From NCBI GenBank assembly GCA_002433075.1, contig DJHM01000055.1, positions 1 through 64,000 of the forward strand: a stretch of DNA of 64,000 nucleotides, in the 5' to 3' direction. The stretch is from Latescibacteria bacterium UBA6620 (GTDB taxonomy: Bacteria > Latescibacterota > UBA2968). Positions 34,449-44,326 of this stretch are shown one piece after another; the stretch's first letter is position 1; each line of letters begins with the position of its first letter. The notes under the pieces were generated by a model. It did not search any database. It saw only the letters and a list, made by a program, of their open reading frames with translations, and was not told the origin of the DNA. The translations under genes and the position numbers were made by a program.

Positions 34449-35753
34449 TTGAATCGGTTGTGTTTCGTGTTGCTCGTCGTTTCTCTGTCCTCTTGCGGGT
34501 CCGACGAGGCCTCCTCGGGGCGCCAGGGGGGACGGGGAGTTGGCCGCCAGAGCGCCGCCGTCCCGGTGAAGGTCGAGGCCGTGGCACGAGGGGAGATCTC
34601 GAGGAGCGTTCTCAAGAATACCACTCTCGAAGCAGATCGTTGGATTGATGTGCGTTCGCGCAGACCAGGGCAGGTTGTTGCGATCCTGAAGGAAGAGGGT
34701 GATCCCGTCCGTGTTGGGGACGTGCTGGCGCGCCTCGATTCCGAAGACGCGGAACTTCAGACGCGTCAGATGGAAGTGGCGTTCGAGGATGCAGAGAGGA
34801 ACTACGCGCGTGTACAGAAGATCTTCGCATCCAACCTGATAAGTGAAGAACAGTTCGAGGCCGCGAAGACCCAATTGGATCGGGCCCGCGCGCAATACGA
34901 ACAAGCCAAGCTGGATTTGAACTTTACTCGAATCACGTCTCCTGTCGAGGGCACGGTCACGTTGAGGCAGGTCGAGATCGGGAACGTGGTGAGCAACAAT
35001 CAGATCCTTTTCTCGGTCGCGGATTTCGACCCCCTGCTCGCGCGTATTCTCGTCCCCGAGAAGGAGATCGGCAATATCGCTACGGGCCAGGAGGCTCGGA
35101 TCACGGTCGAAAGTGCGCCGGGCCGCGAGTATCGCGGAAAGGTCAAGCGGATCAGTCCAATCGTGGACCCTGAAAGTGGTACGGTCAAGGTGACGGTCGA
35201 GATACCGTCGCAGACCAACACTATCCTTCGTCCCGGCATGTTCTCGTCCGTATACATCATCACTGAGACCCGCCACCACACGCTTGTCATTCCTAAAAAG
35301 GCTCTCGTGCTGGAGGGAGAAGGCAACCAGGTTTTTGTCTACGAGCAGGCCGAGGAGGGCGGCCGTGCCGAGCGTCGGAAGATCGCCATTGGTTTCAGCG
35401 ATAACGACCGGTTGGAGATCGTCGATGGGCTACGGGATGGTGAGGTCGTCATTACGGTTGGGCAGGACGGGCTTCGCCCGGGGACATCCGTCCGGATTGT
35501 GGGTGAAGCTCCCGCAGTTGTGGCGGCGACGGAGCAGGACCTTCAGGAAGGTCGGCGTAGCGACGGTCGGGGAGGCGGAGATATAAAGCGCTTCCAGGCC
35601 AGGATTTTCGAGCGATTTCCTGAAGCCAAAAAAATCTACGATGAAAGAGTCAAGAAGGATCCGGAAATTGGCACGGATTCGGGTAAATGGCGCGCCTTTG
35701 TCCGCGAATTGGCGGAGAAGGGAATCGTGACGATGAGGAGACGCGGGGGCTGA
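34449..35753 (+). CDS. RND efflux periplasmic adaptor (MFP) lipoprotein
   Basis: 434 residues from TTG 34449, 5-6 bases after AGGAGAG. The signal peptide ends in a lipobox LSSC with Cys16. It has a biotinyl-lipoyl half motif (RPGQVVAILKEEGDPVRVGDVLARLD), a coiled-coil hairpin (residues about 95-150), the second lipoyl half (NFTRITSPVEGTVTLRQVEIG), a beta-barrel (ARILVPEKEIGNIATGQEA) and a membrane-proximal domain. An extra C-terminal segment (about residues 375-434) with a Gly/Arg linker and FERFPEAKKIYDERV is not part of the standard fold. It bridges the RND pump and an outer-membrane channel. Confidence 0.93.
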   Translation: MNRLCFVLLVVSLSSCGSDEASSGRQGGRGVGRQSAAVPVKVEAVARGEISRSVLKNTTLEADRWIDVRSRRPGQVVAILKEEGDPVRVGDVLARLDSEDAELQTRQMEVAFEDAERNYARVQKIFASNLISEEQFEAAKTQLDRARAQYEQAKLDLNFTRITSPVEGTVTLRQVEIGNVVSNNQILFSVADFDPLLARILVPEKEIGNIATGQEARITVESAPGREYRGKVKRISPIVDPESGTVKVTVEIPSQTNTILRPGMFSSVYIITETRHHTLVIPKKALVLEGEGNQVFVYEQAEEGGRAERRKIAIGFSDNDRLEIVDGLRDGEVVITVGQDGLRPGTSVRIVGEAPAVVAATEQDLQEGRRSDGRGGGDIKRFQARIFERFPEAKKIYDERVKKDPEIGTDSGKWRAFVRELAEKGIVTMRRRGG

Positions 35754-35763
35754 CGGTCGCCGA

Positions 35764-38700
35764 ATGAAGATCATCGCATTTTCCACACGCAGACGAGTCA
35801 CCGTCACGATGTTCGTCGTGGCTGCGTTGATATTCGGAATGGTCGCGTTCCAGCGACTGTCGATCAACCTGCTTCCGGATATCACCTATCCCACCGTTAC
35901 CGTGCGCACCGAGTACGAGGGTGCGGCGCCATCTGAAGTTGAGCGACTGATCACGGAGCCCGTCGAAGGGGCCGTGGGTGTGGTCACGAACGTGATCCGT
36001 GTGAGTTCGACCGCCCGCCCGGGCGTGTCCGACGTCATCGTCGAGTTCGCCTGGGGCACGGACATGGATTTCGCTTCTCTTAACATCCGTGAGAAGCTCG
36101 ATCGTCTGCGGTTGCCGCAGGATGCGGAGAAACCCGTCCTCCTGCGCTTCGATCCCTCGCTGGATCCCATCATTCGCATTGGTCTCTACGGCGAAGAGAG
36201 CCTGATCGCTCTTCGGCTTCTGGGTGAGGAACATCTCAAGCCTGAACTGGAGAGCCTGGAGGGTGTTGCCGCGGTACGTGTGAACGGCGGCCTGGAAGAG
36301 GAAATTCACGTCGAGGTGGACGGACCCAAACTCGCAGCGTTGCGCATCCCTTTGAATCAGGTCGTGGCGCGTTTGGGGCAGGAGAACGTCAACCTGACCG
36401 GTGGCGAGCTAAAGGACGGGGATGCGGAGTACCTCGTCCGCACGTTGAATGAGTTCAAGTCGGTTGAGGAGATTCGCGATATCGTCGTCGGCGACCGCGA
36501 CGGTGCAATAATCACGCTGGATGATGTCGGCGAGGTAAGCCGCAGTCATCGAGAACGACAAGTTATCACTCGAATCAACGGCCAGGAGAGCGTAGAGCTA
36601 GCCGTGTTCAAGGAAGGTGATGCCAACACGGTTACCGTCGCCCAGCGGATTCACGATGAGTTGGCAAAATTTCGCAAAGACGGGGACGTTCTGCTGGGTC
36701 GGTCGAGTCTGGAGGTGGTCTTCGACCAGTCCGTGTTCATTCGGGAATCTGTCGCCGAAGTCCTGAACACCGCGCTGATGGGAGGCTTCCTCGCCATCAT
36801 CATTCTCTACCTGTTCTTGAGGAACCCGAAGAGTACGGGCATCATCAGCCTGTCGATCCCGATTTCGGTCGTGGCAACGTTCTTTCTGATGTTCGTGTCG
36901 GAAGTCAGTCTCAACATCATGTCCCTGGGTGGCCTGGCCTTGGGCATCGGCATGCTAGTGGACAATTCGATCGTCGTGCTCGAGAGTGTCCAGCGCTATC
37001 GAGAGGAAGGTCTCGGGGCTCTCGAGGCGACCAACAAAGGTGCAAGCGAAGTTGGACAAGCCGTCATCGCCGCCACGATGACGACCATCTGCGTATTCGT
37101 GCCGATCGTATTCGTAGAGGGAATCGCGGGACAGCTCTTTCGGGACCAGGCGCTGACGGTAACGTTCTCGCTCGTGGCCTCTCTGATGGTTGCCTTGACC
37201 CTGATTCCAATGCTCGCTTCGCTCGAGTTCCGTTGGATGGGCGAACTGGCGGAGGTCGAAAGGCGCCGTCGCGCCGTGGGTGAAGGTCGTAGTCAACTCG
37301 CGCCTCGATTGATTTCACTCCTTCGGGTTACGTTTTCAGCGGTCGGCCGTGGCCTCCTGAAGCTTCTCGCCCCCTTCTTCTACCTATTTCATAAGCTGAT
37401 GGACAGTGCCTATGCGACGTATCCGAGTGTGATTCGATGGGCGCTACGACACAGGCTGGCTGTCATTCTTCTTGCGGTGGGATTCCTGAGCGGATCCGGT
37501 GGGCTGGTCCGGTATCTGGGCAGCGAACTCATCCCGGAGATGAGCCAGGGCGAGTTCATTATCGGCGTTGAAATGCCCGTCGGAACGCCCCTGGCCCAAA
37601 CAGAAGCGATGATAAAGGACCTCGAGCAAGCCGTGAGACAGGGAAGCCAGGTGAGGACGGTCTACAGCATCGTGGGATCCAGCTCATCGAGTGGCGGGTC
37701 TTCTGCCGAGGAAAGGGAAAACATCGCCCAGATCAACGTGGCTCTCGAGGAGGGCGTGATCCGGGACAAAGAAGAAGCGGTGATGGAACGGCTTCGGGTT
37801 GCGTTGGCGAACTTCCCGTCTGTGGAGTGCAAGTTTTCGAGACCGTCCTTGTTCTCGTCGAAAACCCCGATCGAAGTCGAGGTTGCCGGCTACAACCTGT
37901 CGACCCTCAAGATTCTGTCCGACGAAGTGGTCGAGCGGATATCGAGCATCGAAGGCCTGGCGGACTTGAAAACAAGCGCTGCGGGAGGGAATCCCGAAGT
38001 TCAGATTCGGTTCAACCGAAAAAGGGTCGCTCAGTTGGGTACGACCATTTCTTCGATCGGGCAGATCATTCGGAATCAGGTCCAGGGTGAAGTGGCCACG
38101 GAGTTTGCGCGGGGCGATCGGCGCGTCGACATCCGGGTCAGGGCCTCGGAAGAACACCGTAGTACGGTCGATGACCTGCGTCGTCTGATCATCAGCCCAG
38201 CGAGCGCGCAGACGCCGATTCCACTTGCCGTCGTTGCTGATTTGCAGGTGGAAATGGGTCCCGCCGAAATCCGAAGAGTCGATCAGGAACGTGTCGCGAT
38301 CGTGTCGGCCAACCTCGAAGACCGCGATTTGAGTGAAGCAGTGGTCGACATCGAGGCCCAGATCGCCGGCATGAACGTGCCGAACGACTACACGATCCGG
38401 GTGGGAGGGCAGAACGAAGAGAGGGAACGTTCCTTCGAGAGTATGCGGCTGGCGATCGGTCTGGCGATCTTCCTCGTCTATCTTGTCATGGCCTCCCAGT
38501 TCGAGTCTCTGGTCCATCCTTTTGTCATCATGTTCTCGATCCCGTTCGGCCTCGTCGGGGTCATCCTGATCCTGCTCCTGACCGGACAGTCGGTGAGCGT
38601 GGTCGTGCTCATCGGGTTGATCATGCTTGCGGGTATTGTCGTAAACAACGCGATCGTGCTGATCGACTATATCAATTCGCTTCGACGGGAGCAGAACGTG

Positions 38701-39036
38701 CCCAAGTTCGAGGCCATCGAGCAGGCATGTCGTGTCCGCCTACGTCCCATTCTGATGACAACCTCGACGACGGTCCTGGGGTTGACCCCGATGGCAATGG
38801 GGATCTTTAATCTGCGGCCGATTGTCGACGGTTTCGATCGCATGTTCGGATCGGTTCTGCCTGAAGTGCTCCATGCTGTTGTGCTCGCGGGCCTGAACGT
38901 GGTATTCCCTGTCGGGCAAGGGGCCGAAATCAGAGCTCCAATGGCGATCACGGTGATCGGGGGGCTCGTCTTATCGACGTTTGTCACCCTTGTTCTGATT
39001 CCCACACTCTATTCGCTGTCGGATCGCAGGGACTGA
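35764..39036 (+). CDS. RND efflux transporter (AcrB/HAE family)
   Basis: 1090 residues, 10 bp after the adaptor gene. Twelve membrane segments with two large periplasmic loops. TM1 start RRVTVTMFVVAALIFGMVAF; TM4 LALGIGMLVDNSIVVLESV, where the second of the two usual proton-relay aspartates is Asn; TM5-6 ATMTTICVFVPIVFVEG; TM10 LAGIVVNNAIVLIDYIN, where the usual Lys is Asn; TM11 TTSTTVLGLTPMA. A roughly 30-residue insertion before the last helix (about residues 1018-1050) is unusual. It probably exports lipophilic compounds using proton-motive force. The RDD gene overlaps its stop (TGATG). Confidence 0.95.
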   Translation: MKIIAFSTRRRVTVTMFVVAALIFGMVAFQRLSINLLPDITYPTVTVRTEYEGAAPSEVERLITEPVEGAVGVVTNVIRVSSTARPGVSDVIVEFAWGTDMDFASLNIREKLDRLRLPQDAEKPVLLRFDPSLDPIIRIGLYGEESLIALRLLGEEHLKPELESLEGVAAVRVNGGLEEEIHVEVDGPKLAALRIPLNQVVARLGQENVNLTGGELKDGDAEYLVRTLNEFKSVEEIRDIVVGDRDGAIITLDDVGEVSRSHRERQVITRINGQESVELAVFKEGDANTVTVAQRIHDELAKFRKDGDVLLGRSSLEVVFDQSVFIRESVAEVLNTALMGGFLAIIILYLFLRNPKSTGIISLSIPISVVATFFLMFVSEVSLNIMSLGGLALGIGMLVDNSIVVLESVQRYREEGLGALEATNKGASEVGQAVIAATMTTICVFVPIVFVEGIAGQLFRDQALTVTFSLVASLMVALTLIPMLASLEFRWMGELAEVERRRRAVGEGRSQLAPRLISLLRVTFSAVGRGLLKLLAPFFYLFHKLMDSAYATYPSVIRWALRHRLAVILLAVGFLSGSGGLVRYLGSELIPEMSQGEFIIGVEMPVGTPLAQTEAMIKDLEQAVRQGSQVRTVYSIVGSSSSSGGSSAEERENIAQINVALEEGVIRDKEEAVMERLRVALANFPSVECKFSRPSLFSSKTPIEVEVAGYNLSTLKILSDEVVERISSIEGLADLKTSAAGGNPEVQIRFNRKRVAQLGTTISSIGQIIRNQVQGEVATEFARGDRRVDIRVRASEEHRSTVDDLRRLIISPASAQTPIPLAVVADLQVEMGPAEIRRVDQERVAIVSANLEDRDLSEAVVDIEAQIAGMNVPNDYTIRVGGQNEERERSFESMRLAIGLAIFLVYLVMASQFESLVHPFVIMFSIPFGLVGVILILLLTGQSVSVVVLIGLIMLAGIVVNNAIVLIDYINSLRREQNVPKFEAIEQACRVRLRPILMTTSTTVLGLTPMAMGIFNLRPIVDGFDRMFGSVLPEVLHAVVLAGLNVVFPVGQGAEIRAPMAITVIGGLVLSTFVTLVLIPTLYSLSDRRD

Positions 39037-39773
39037 TGGGCGAAGAGCACGACGGGAGTAGAGACGATCGTGAGTTCGAGGACAGGGTACGGAACTATAC
39101 CCTATCGCAACTCGAGGATGTCTTCGCGCATATCGACCGCGAGGCGCATTTTGAACGATTCGATCGGGTTCAGACTGAAATCCGATCACGTCTGGAGGAT
39201 CTGACGCCGGAGAACGAGGGTGGGGAGGATCCGGACGAGGTCCCAAGGGCGGCTAGACGTCTCTGGGCCAGCGTAGTCGATCTATTCGTGTCTCTTCTGC
39301 CGGCGGCTGTGGTGGGGCTCGTTCTGGTTGCAGCGGGGGTCGTCTCGTTGGGAGGGGGAGATCCGCCGGGTCGGGGCAGGGGAGGCCTGGGGGGGCGTGG
39401 TGGAGGTGGGGATGAGCCGACGTTCTTCGATCAGGTTGTAAGTTTCCTTTCGGACCCTGAAAAAATGACAGAGGCACTGGAGACGTATGGGCCCTATTAC
39501 GGTGCTCTTGTGGTCTACAGGATTGTTCTGGTAGTGCCGCAATGGTCCAGATCGGGGTCATCGGCTGGTTTAAGGGAAGCGGGGGTGAGGCTGGTCGACT
39601 CGAAAGGGGGGGCGCCAGGTGCAGTGAGGGGCGCGGTGAGGATCGTCGGTGCCTACATCATCTATCCTATGACGCTCGGTTTGGGTGCAGCGTGGTTGCT
39701 CATCGACCGGTCGGGGAGGTCGATCGCCGATCGTGTTTCGGGTGTCTTCGTTCTCCGGGCGAGAGGATCGTAA
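39036..39773 (+). CDS. RDD-family membrane protein with Gly/Arg-rich linker
   Basis: 245 residues. Residues 1-65 are acidic and helical. The membrane part begins RRLWASVVDLFVSLLPAAVVG (the R..D of the RDD signature), then a stretch of Gly and Arg (about residues 105-128), a further helix (YYGALVVYRIVLVV), REAGVRLVDSKGGAPGAVRGAVR and the last helix ending DRSGRSIADRVSGVFVL, which fits RDD proteins. The function of the family is mostly unknown (ion transport in one case). Translationally coupled to the RND pump. Confidence 0.75.
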   Translation: MGEEHDGSRDDREFEDRVRNYTLSQLEDVFAHIDREAHFERFDRVQTEIRSRLEDLTPENEGGEDPDEVPRAARRLWASVVDLFVSLLPAAVVGLVLVAAGVVSLGGGDPPGRGRGGLGGRGGGGDEPTFFDQVVSFLSDPEKMTEALETYGPYYGALVVYRIVLVVPQWSRSGSSAGLREAGVRLVDSKGGAPGAVRGAVRIVGAYIIYPMTLGLGAAWLLIDRSGRSIADRVSGVFVLRARGS

Positions 39774-39799
39774 CGCCCTTCTCAGATTGTACGACCCCA

Positions 39800-39828
39800 T
39801 TGCCTTAGGATGACCCATGGTCTATGTT
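39800..39828 (+). promoter_or_regulatory. candidate promoter
   Basis: TTGCCT (39800-39805), 17 bases, TATGTT (39823-39828), within an AT-rich patch of the 212-bp gap before the small exported protein gene. Nothing else is seen in this gap. Confidence 0.35.
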
Positions 39829-39985
39829 TTAAAATTCATAGAGTTTAGATCGACCTCCCGTTCTCCTTCCCGACCTGAAAGCCGTTCCTCAGCTGTACCC
39901 AGCGAAACCCGATTGTCGGATCAAGGGTCTAATGTGACTGAATCCGGCCACGTGCGTTGCCTTTATGGCTAGGAGTTGGACCGCC

Positions 39986-40432
39986 ATGCGTACAACGAAA
40001 TGGCTGTGTGTTGTACTTACACTTTGTTTTTGCAATCTCTCGACGGCATCCGTACACGCCGAGTCGATCTTTACAGTCAGGCGCACTTTCGGTGCTCTTT
40101 TCGTGGGGGGAAGCGCTGTTCTGGCAAAACGAGCTCTCTACTTCCGGAGCGACGCAAACGAGATCTACGATCGATATCTGGTCGCGGCGTCCTCTGAGGA
40201 AGCAGAGGCGTTGTTCAAGCGGACGAGCGACCGCGATACGAAGAGCCAGATGGCAGCTGGACTGTCGGTGGTCCTCTTGGTGAGCGGCCTGCGGCTGCTC
40301 CTCGCCAGTGGAATAGATGACAACATCCCTAAAATGGACCGAGGGTTGCCCATTCACCGGGACCTTACGGTCAACCTGAACAGCAACATCTACACCAAGC
40401 AACTGGGCGTGGCGCTGAATCGGCAGTTCTGA
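39986..40432 (+). CDS. small exported protein of unknown function
   Basis: 148 residues from the second ATG, which has AGGAG upstream. A signal peptide (WLCVVLTLCFCNLSTASVHA) is followed by a helical region (ANEIYDRYLVAASSEEAEALFKRTSDRDTKSQ) and a second hydrophobic helix (AAGLSVVLLVSGLRLLLASG). I recall DUF5683-type proteins with such a layout but cannot confirm this. It is followed by the FN3 lipoprotein gene 27 bp downstream. Confidence 0.65.
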   Translation: MRTTKWLCVVLTLCFCNLSTASVHAESIFTVRRTFGALFVGGSAVLAKRALYFRSDANEIYDRYLVAASSEEAEALFKRTSDRDTKSQMAAGLSVVLLVSGLRLLLASGIDDNIPKMDRGLPIHRDLTVNLNSNIYTKQLGVALNRQF

Positions 40433-40459
40433 GCTCAGCCGCCCACTTAGGAGACAGCA

Positions 40460-42715
40460 ATGACGTGTTTTAGACGGCGCCGTGCGAGATGGTTTGGCGC
40501 GGTGGTCGCAGGCCTCCTGATCGCCGCCTGCGGTCGTGAACGGACCAATCCAATCGACCCTAATTTCGCGGGGAACGAGGCACTCAACCCGCCCACCAAC
40601 ATCCAGGCAGAAGGTGACATCGGCCGGATTCGGTTGCGGTGGAATGCGGTCGCCAGCAGTGGTCTCAAGGGGTACGGGATCTGGCGGTCGACGGTGGCGA
40701 CAGAGGGCTATGTGCGTTTGGGCGGGGAAGTCGCCGACACCCTGATCACGACGGCTCGAACAACGTTTGTCGACTCTACGGTCGACATCGAGGCGGCAAA
40801 GGTCTACTTCTACCGACTCACGACGGTTGACGTCGTAGACCGGCAGAGCGAACTCTCTGTTTTCGTGAGTGCGGAAGCCCAGGACGATGCGCGCCCACCC
40901 GATCAGCCCACAGACCTCTCCGCCGTGGCGGACCCATCGAGCGGGTTTGTGACCCTAACCTGGAATGCTCCGCTGAACGATTTGAACAGCCAGCCCCTCA
41001 CCGGTCTGGAAAACTACAAGGTGTTCCGGTCGCAGGACTCCCAGGACGCCTTCGTCCAGATCGGGGAGGTTCCTTCGCCAGAAACCACATTCGTCGATTC
41101 ATCCACGCTCGTTGTCGGCTCTCAGTATTTCTATCGTGTAAGCGCCGTCGACGGAGACGAGAATGAAGGCGGTCGGTCTACGTCGGCGTCTCTGACAACG
41201 GCGAACACAGGGCTCGAAACACCGACTGGACTGCAGACGGCGTCACGGATCGATGCAATCGACGTGAGTTGGATGGCGGTTGATGACCCAAGCCTCATAG
41301 GATACCTGGTGTTGCGTTCGACCGACACCCAGGCCACCTTCAATCCGGTGACCGCCGATACGTTGTTCACAACGGCGTTGACAACCTACGTCGATAGCAA
41401 TGTCGTGGTCGACCAGGTCTACTTTTACAAGATCCAGGCGGTTGCCGACGATCCGCAGCTCGGTCTCCGGCGGAGCGCCGAGTCCACCTTTACAGACGGG
41501 GTCGCTGTCTCTGATGAAACCCCCCCGTCGGCGCCCTCCGATCTCATTGCTAGCCTCAACGAAACGGACCTGGGGCGCGTTTCATTGACTTGGACGCCCC
41601 CCACCAGCGATAGTGACGGAAACGACCTGACGGGCCTGGCCGGATACCGCATCTTCAGATCGAAAGAATCATCGAGCTCTTTTATCCTGCTGGCTGAGAT
41701 CGACGCTCTTCAAGAGGCTTTCGAAGACACGACTGTCGGTCAGTTGACTATCTACTTCTATGCGATCAGCGCGATCGATGAAGTCGGGAACGTCGGGCCG
41801 CGGTCCACGAGTGCCAATGTGACGACAGGGGGTGTTGCCACCCCGCGTAATGCCGCGGCCGTGAGCGGAATCGAGCGGGTGACGGTGAGCTGGTCGCCCA
41901 ACACGGAAGCGGAGTTGATCAGCTACCGGGTACTTCGGTTCGCGGACCCCTCGGACACATCTCCTCAGGCTACGTTCACGACGCTCCAGACCACGTTCGT
42001 CGATTCGCCTCTGACGGTCGGTGAGACGGTGGTCTACAAAGTTCAGGCTGTGGCAACAGGTGGATTGGAAAGCGATCTGTCGCTGTTCGTCTCGGCAGTT
42101 GTGGGCGCAGACGATCGTGCGCCCGATACACCGTCACAGATTCTCCTTGAGGGCCCAAGTAGCACGACAATCCAGGTTTCGTGGAGAGCACCCAGGACTG
42201 ACACCGGGGGAGACGAGTTGACGGGGTTGGACACCTATCGTGTCTATCGCGCGCTTGAGACCGAGTCTGCCGGCTTGATCCTGGTGGCCGAGATTTCTTC
42301 GTCGAGTACAGCCTATCTCGATGAAGGGCTGACGATGGGCTCAACCTACATCTATCGTGTGAGCTCGGCCGATGCCGAGGGCAACGAGAGTGTGTTATCG
42401 AGCGCTGTGTCCCGGACTGCGCTGGGATCCGGTATTGTCGTGCCGACGAACGTTCAGGCTCAGGCGACGGCAACCCCCGATGTCATGGTGTCGTGGACGG
42501 CAACAGGTAACTTCGACTCGTTCAGCGTCCAGCGTAAGGAGCCTGGTACCGACTCCGGGTCGGGCAACTTCATCACGGTGGCCAACAGTCTGACAACGAC
42601 GAGTTACGTGGACACGACGGTTCTGTCCGGTCGGGTTTATGTTTATCGGGTTGTGGCCCGATTGGGTAGTAGCTTCGGCGACGAATCAGCCGAAATCGCG
42701 GTCGCCGTTCCGTAG
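40460..42715 (+). CDS. fibronectin type III repeat lipoprotein
   Basis: 751 residues with AGGAG before the ATG. The lipobox LIAAC places the lipidated Cys at residue 24. About seven FN3 domains follow, each with LxWxxP/xxxGYxVFRS and VYFYRVSAVDxxGNES-type strands (for example LTGLENYKVFRSQ, LTGLAGYRIFRSK, LTGLDTYRVYRA). No catalytic domain is visible. It is probably a surface-exposed adhesion or scaffold lipoprotein. A strong terminator follows. Confidence 0.9.
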   Translation: MTCFRRRRARWFGAVVAGLLIAACGRERTNPIDPNFAGNEALNPPTNIQAEGDIGRIRLRWNAVASSGLKGYGIWRSTVATEGYVRLGGEVADTLITTARTTFVDSTVDIEAAKVYFYRLTTVDVVDRQSELSVFVSAEAQDDARPPDQPTDLSAVADPSSGFVTLTWNAPLNDLNSQPLTGLENYKVFRSQDSQDAFVQIGEVPSPETTFVDSSTLVVGSQYFYRVSAVDGDENEGGRSTSASLTTANTGLETPTGLQTASRIDAIDVSWMAVDDPSLIGYLVLRSTDTQATFNPVTADTLFTTALTTYVDSNVVVDQVYFYKIQAVADDPQLGLRRSAESTFTDGVAVSDETPPSAPSDLIASLNETDLGRVSLTWTPPTSDSDGNDLTGLAGYRIFRSKESSSSFILLAEIDALQEAFEDTTVGQLTIYFYAISAIDEVGNVGPRSTSANVTTGGVATPRNAAAVSGIERVTVSWSPNTEAELISYRVLRFADPSDTSPQATFTTLQTTFVDSPLTVGETVVYKVQAVATGGLESDLSLFVSAVVGADDRAPDTPSQILLEGPSSTTIQVSWRAPRTDTGGDELTGLDTYRVYRALETESAGLILVAEISSSSTAYLDEGLTMGSTYIYRVSSADAEGNESVLSSAVSRTALGSGIVVPTNVQAQATATPDVMVSWTATGNFDSFSVQRKEPGTDSGSGNFITVANSLTTTSYVDTTVLSGRVYVYRVVARLGSSFGDESAEIAVAVP

Positions 42716-42739
42716 TGGACGATCATCGATAGGAACAGC

Positions 42740-42776
42740 GCGTCTCCTCTACCGCTGGTGGGGGAGGCGCTTTTTT
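42740..42776 (+). terminator. Rho-independent terminator
   Basis: GCGTCTCC pairs with GGAGGCGC (one G-U) and is followed by TTTTTT at 42771-42776. It ends the TonB-to-FN3 transcript. Confidence 0.8.
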
Positions 42777-42934
42777 GTCGTCTGGACGATGACGCTCGAT
42801 AGCGAAGGTGTCGCCTGGTTGGAGACATCTCACAGAGCTTCAGGCGTCGACCGTGCGGAAAGTCCGGGATCCGTGAGAATGCACGCTGTTTGCGAAGAGA
42901 CCTCCTGGGCCGAAAAACCTAACGAGGAGGTCTT

Positions 42935-44230
42935 ATGTCCAACGTGCTCATCGTCGATCCGGAAAGGGACGCTCACCCTCTCTAAGAGGACTGCTGTCTC
43001 TCTTTCGCCGATACGGTCGGCGAGGCGACGCGCCTGATGTTCGGCAATTCGGTCGGTCCTGCTACCCCAGATCTGGTCGCGACAGAAGCTGTTCTGCCCG
43101 ATGGGAACGCCCAAGACGTGATTCGGCCCGGGAACGAACGTGTGCCTGCCGTTCCTGTGGTGGTCTGCAGTGCGAAATACACGTCCGAAACGGTCTTTGA
43201 CGCCATCGCTTCGGGCGCATTCGACTGTCTCCCCAAACCCCTTTCGATTTGTGCGTTACAGTCGACACCGAGCCGTGTGTCTCGGGTCAATCAACGACGG
43301 CATCCTCCCGGGGTGACTGGAGATGGGACGCCCGGAGTGGACATTGTCGTTGGAAGTAACCCGGCGATTATCCAGACCTATCGTACTGCGGCATCGTCGG
43401 CTCCGACGGGGGCCAACGTCCTGATCCGCGGGCAGAGTGGAACGGGCAAGGAGATGCTGGCCCGATCGATTCACGATGCTTCGGGACGTCGAGGGGCCTT
43501 CGTAGCTGTGAACTGCGCTGCGGTGATGGATTCCCTGGCCGAGAGCGAACTCTTTGGCCACGAGCGCGGGGCCTTTACGGGAGCTTCGGATGGCTGTAAG
43601 GGTTGTTTCGAACTTGCGGATTCCGGGACGCTGTTTCTGGATGAGATCGGAGATGCCCCACTCAGTCTTCGGGCCAAACTTCTTCGGCCGCTCGATAGGG
43701 GCGAGTTCTACAGAGTAGGTGGCCGTGAACTAGTCCGGCCCGATCTGCGCTTGATCGCTGCGACGAACCGGAACCTCGAACGCCGGGTGGTAGACGGCAC
43801 ATTCCGAGGCGATCTCTACTATCGTCTGGCAGAGGTAACCGTTAGGCTCCCTACTCTGGCGGAGCGACGAGAAGACATTCCCAGGCTCGTCACCGGACTC
43901 CTGGCGTGTATCAGTGGGCGAATCGGAGTCGGACCTGTCGAGGTGAGTTAGGATGCCATGATCCAGTTGGTGGGAGCTCCTTGGCCGGGAAATGTAAGAC
44001 AGCTTTAGAATGCGCTCACGCGAGGGGCGCTCTCCTGTCGAAGACGAGTGATCGAGCCCGAGGACATCGTTCAGGATGATTCGGAAAAATCGTGTGCCCA
44101 GGGTGTAGCCTCGCTGGAGGACGTAGAGCGCGACCACATTCACGAGGCCTTGCGGCTTGCCGGCTGGAATCGGGGAAAGGTGTGCGGTCTTCTGGGTATT
44201 ACCCGACCGATGCTACGTAGAAAGATGTAG
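42935..44230 (+). pseudogene. sigma-54-dependent response regulator (NtrC family), three in-frame stops
   Basis: One frame of 431 codons runs from an ATG with a strong GAGGAGG to TAG 44228-44230, with no frameshift. It carries TAA at codon 17 (42983-42985) and TAGs at 43949 and 44006. The receiver domain (MSNVLIVDPERD, PVVVCSAKYTSET, FDCLPKPLS) has Glu where the phosphoacceptor Asp belongs (VATEAVLPDG) and Pro for one acidic-pocket Asp. The AAA+ domain keeps GQSGTGKE, VNCAAVMDSLAESELFGHE, GAFTGAS, LFLDEIGD, GDLYYRL and WPGNVRQL. The C-terminus is a Fis-type helix-turn-helix (WNRGKVCGLLGITRPMLRRKM). Stops lie at Leu- and Glu/Gln-type positions. Probably decaying. Confidence 0.85.
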
Positions 44231-44326
44231 GATTATGGAATCATCCAGCCCTCCAGAAGGGGGGCATCTTGACTGTTGGGGGTCGGGTGGCCATAATTCG
44301 GCATCCTTAACCAAATGGAGATGCCA

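Noticed and set aside
33993..35279. 428-codon minus-strand open frame
   Set aside because: Antisense to exbD and the RND adaptor; no recognisable domain.
43037..43951. Stand-alone sigma-54 activator starting at 43037
   Set aside because: The receiver domain continues upstream in the same frame to an ATG at 42935 with a strong ribosome binding site, interrupted only by one TAA.
42935..44230. Genome-wide reassignment of TAG/TAA to sense
   Set aside because: Intact neighbours end in TAG (for example 6495, 33206, 48005, 61333, 62161) and TAA, and no intact gene contains either codon internally.
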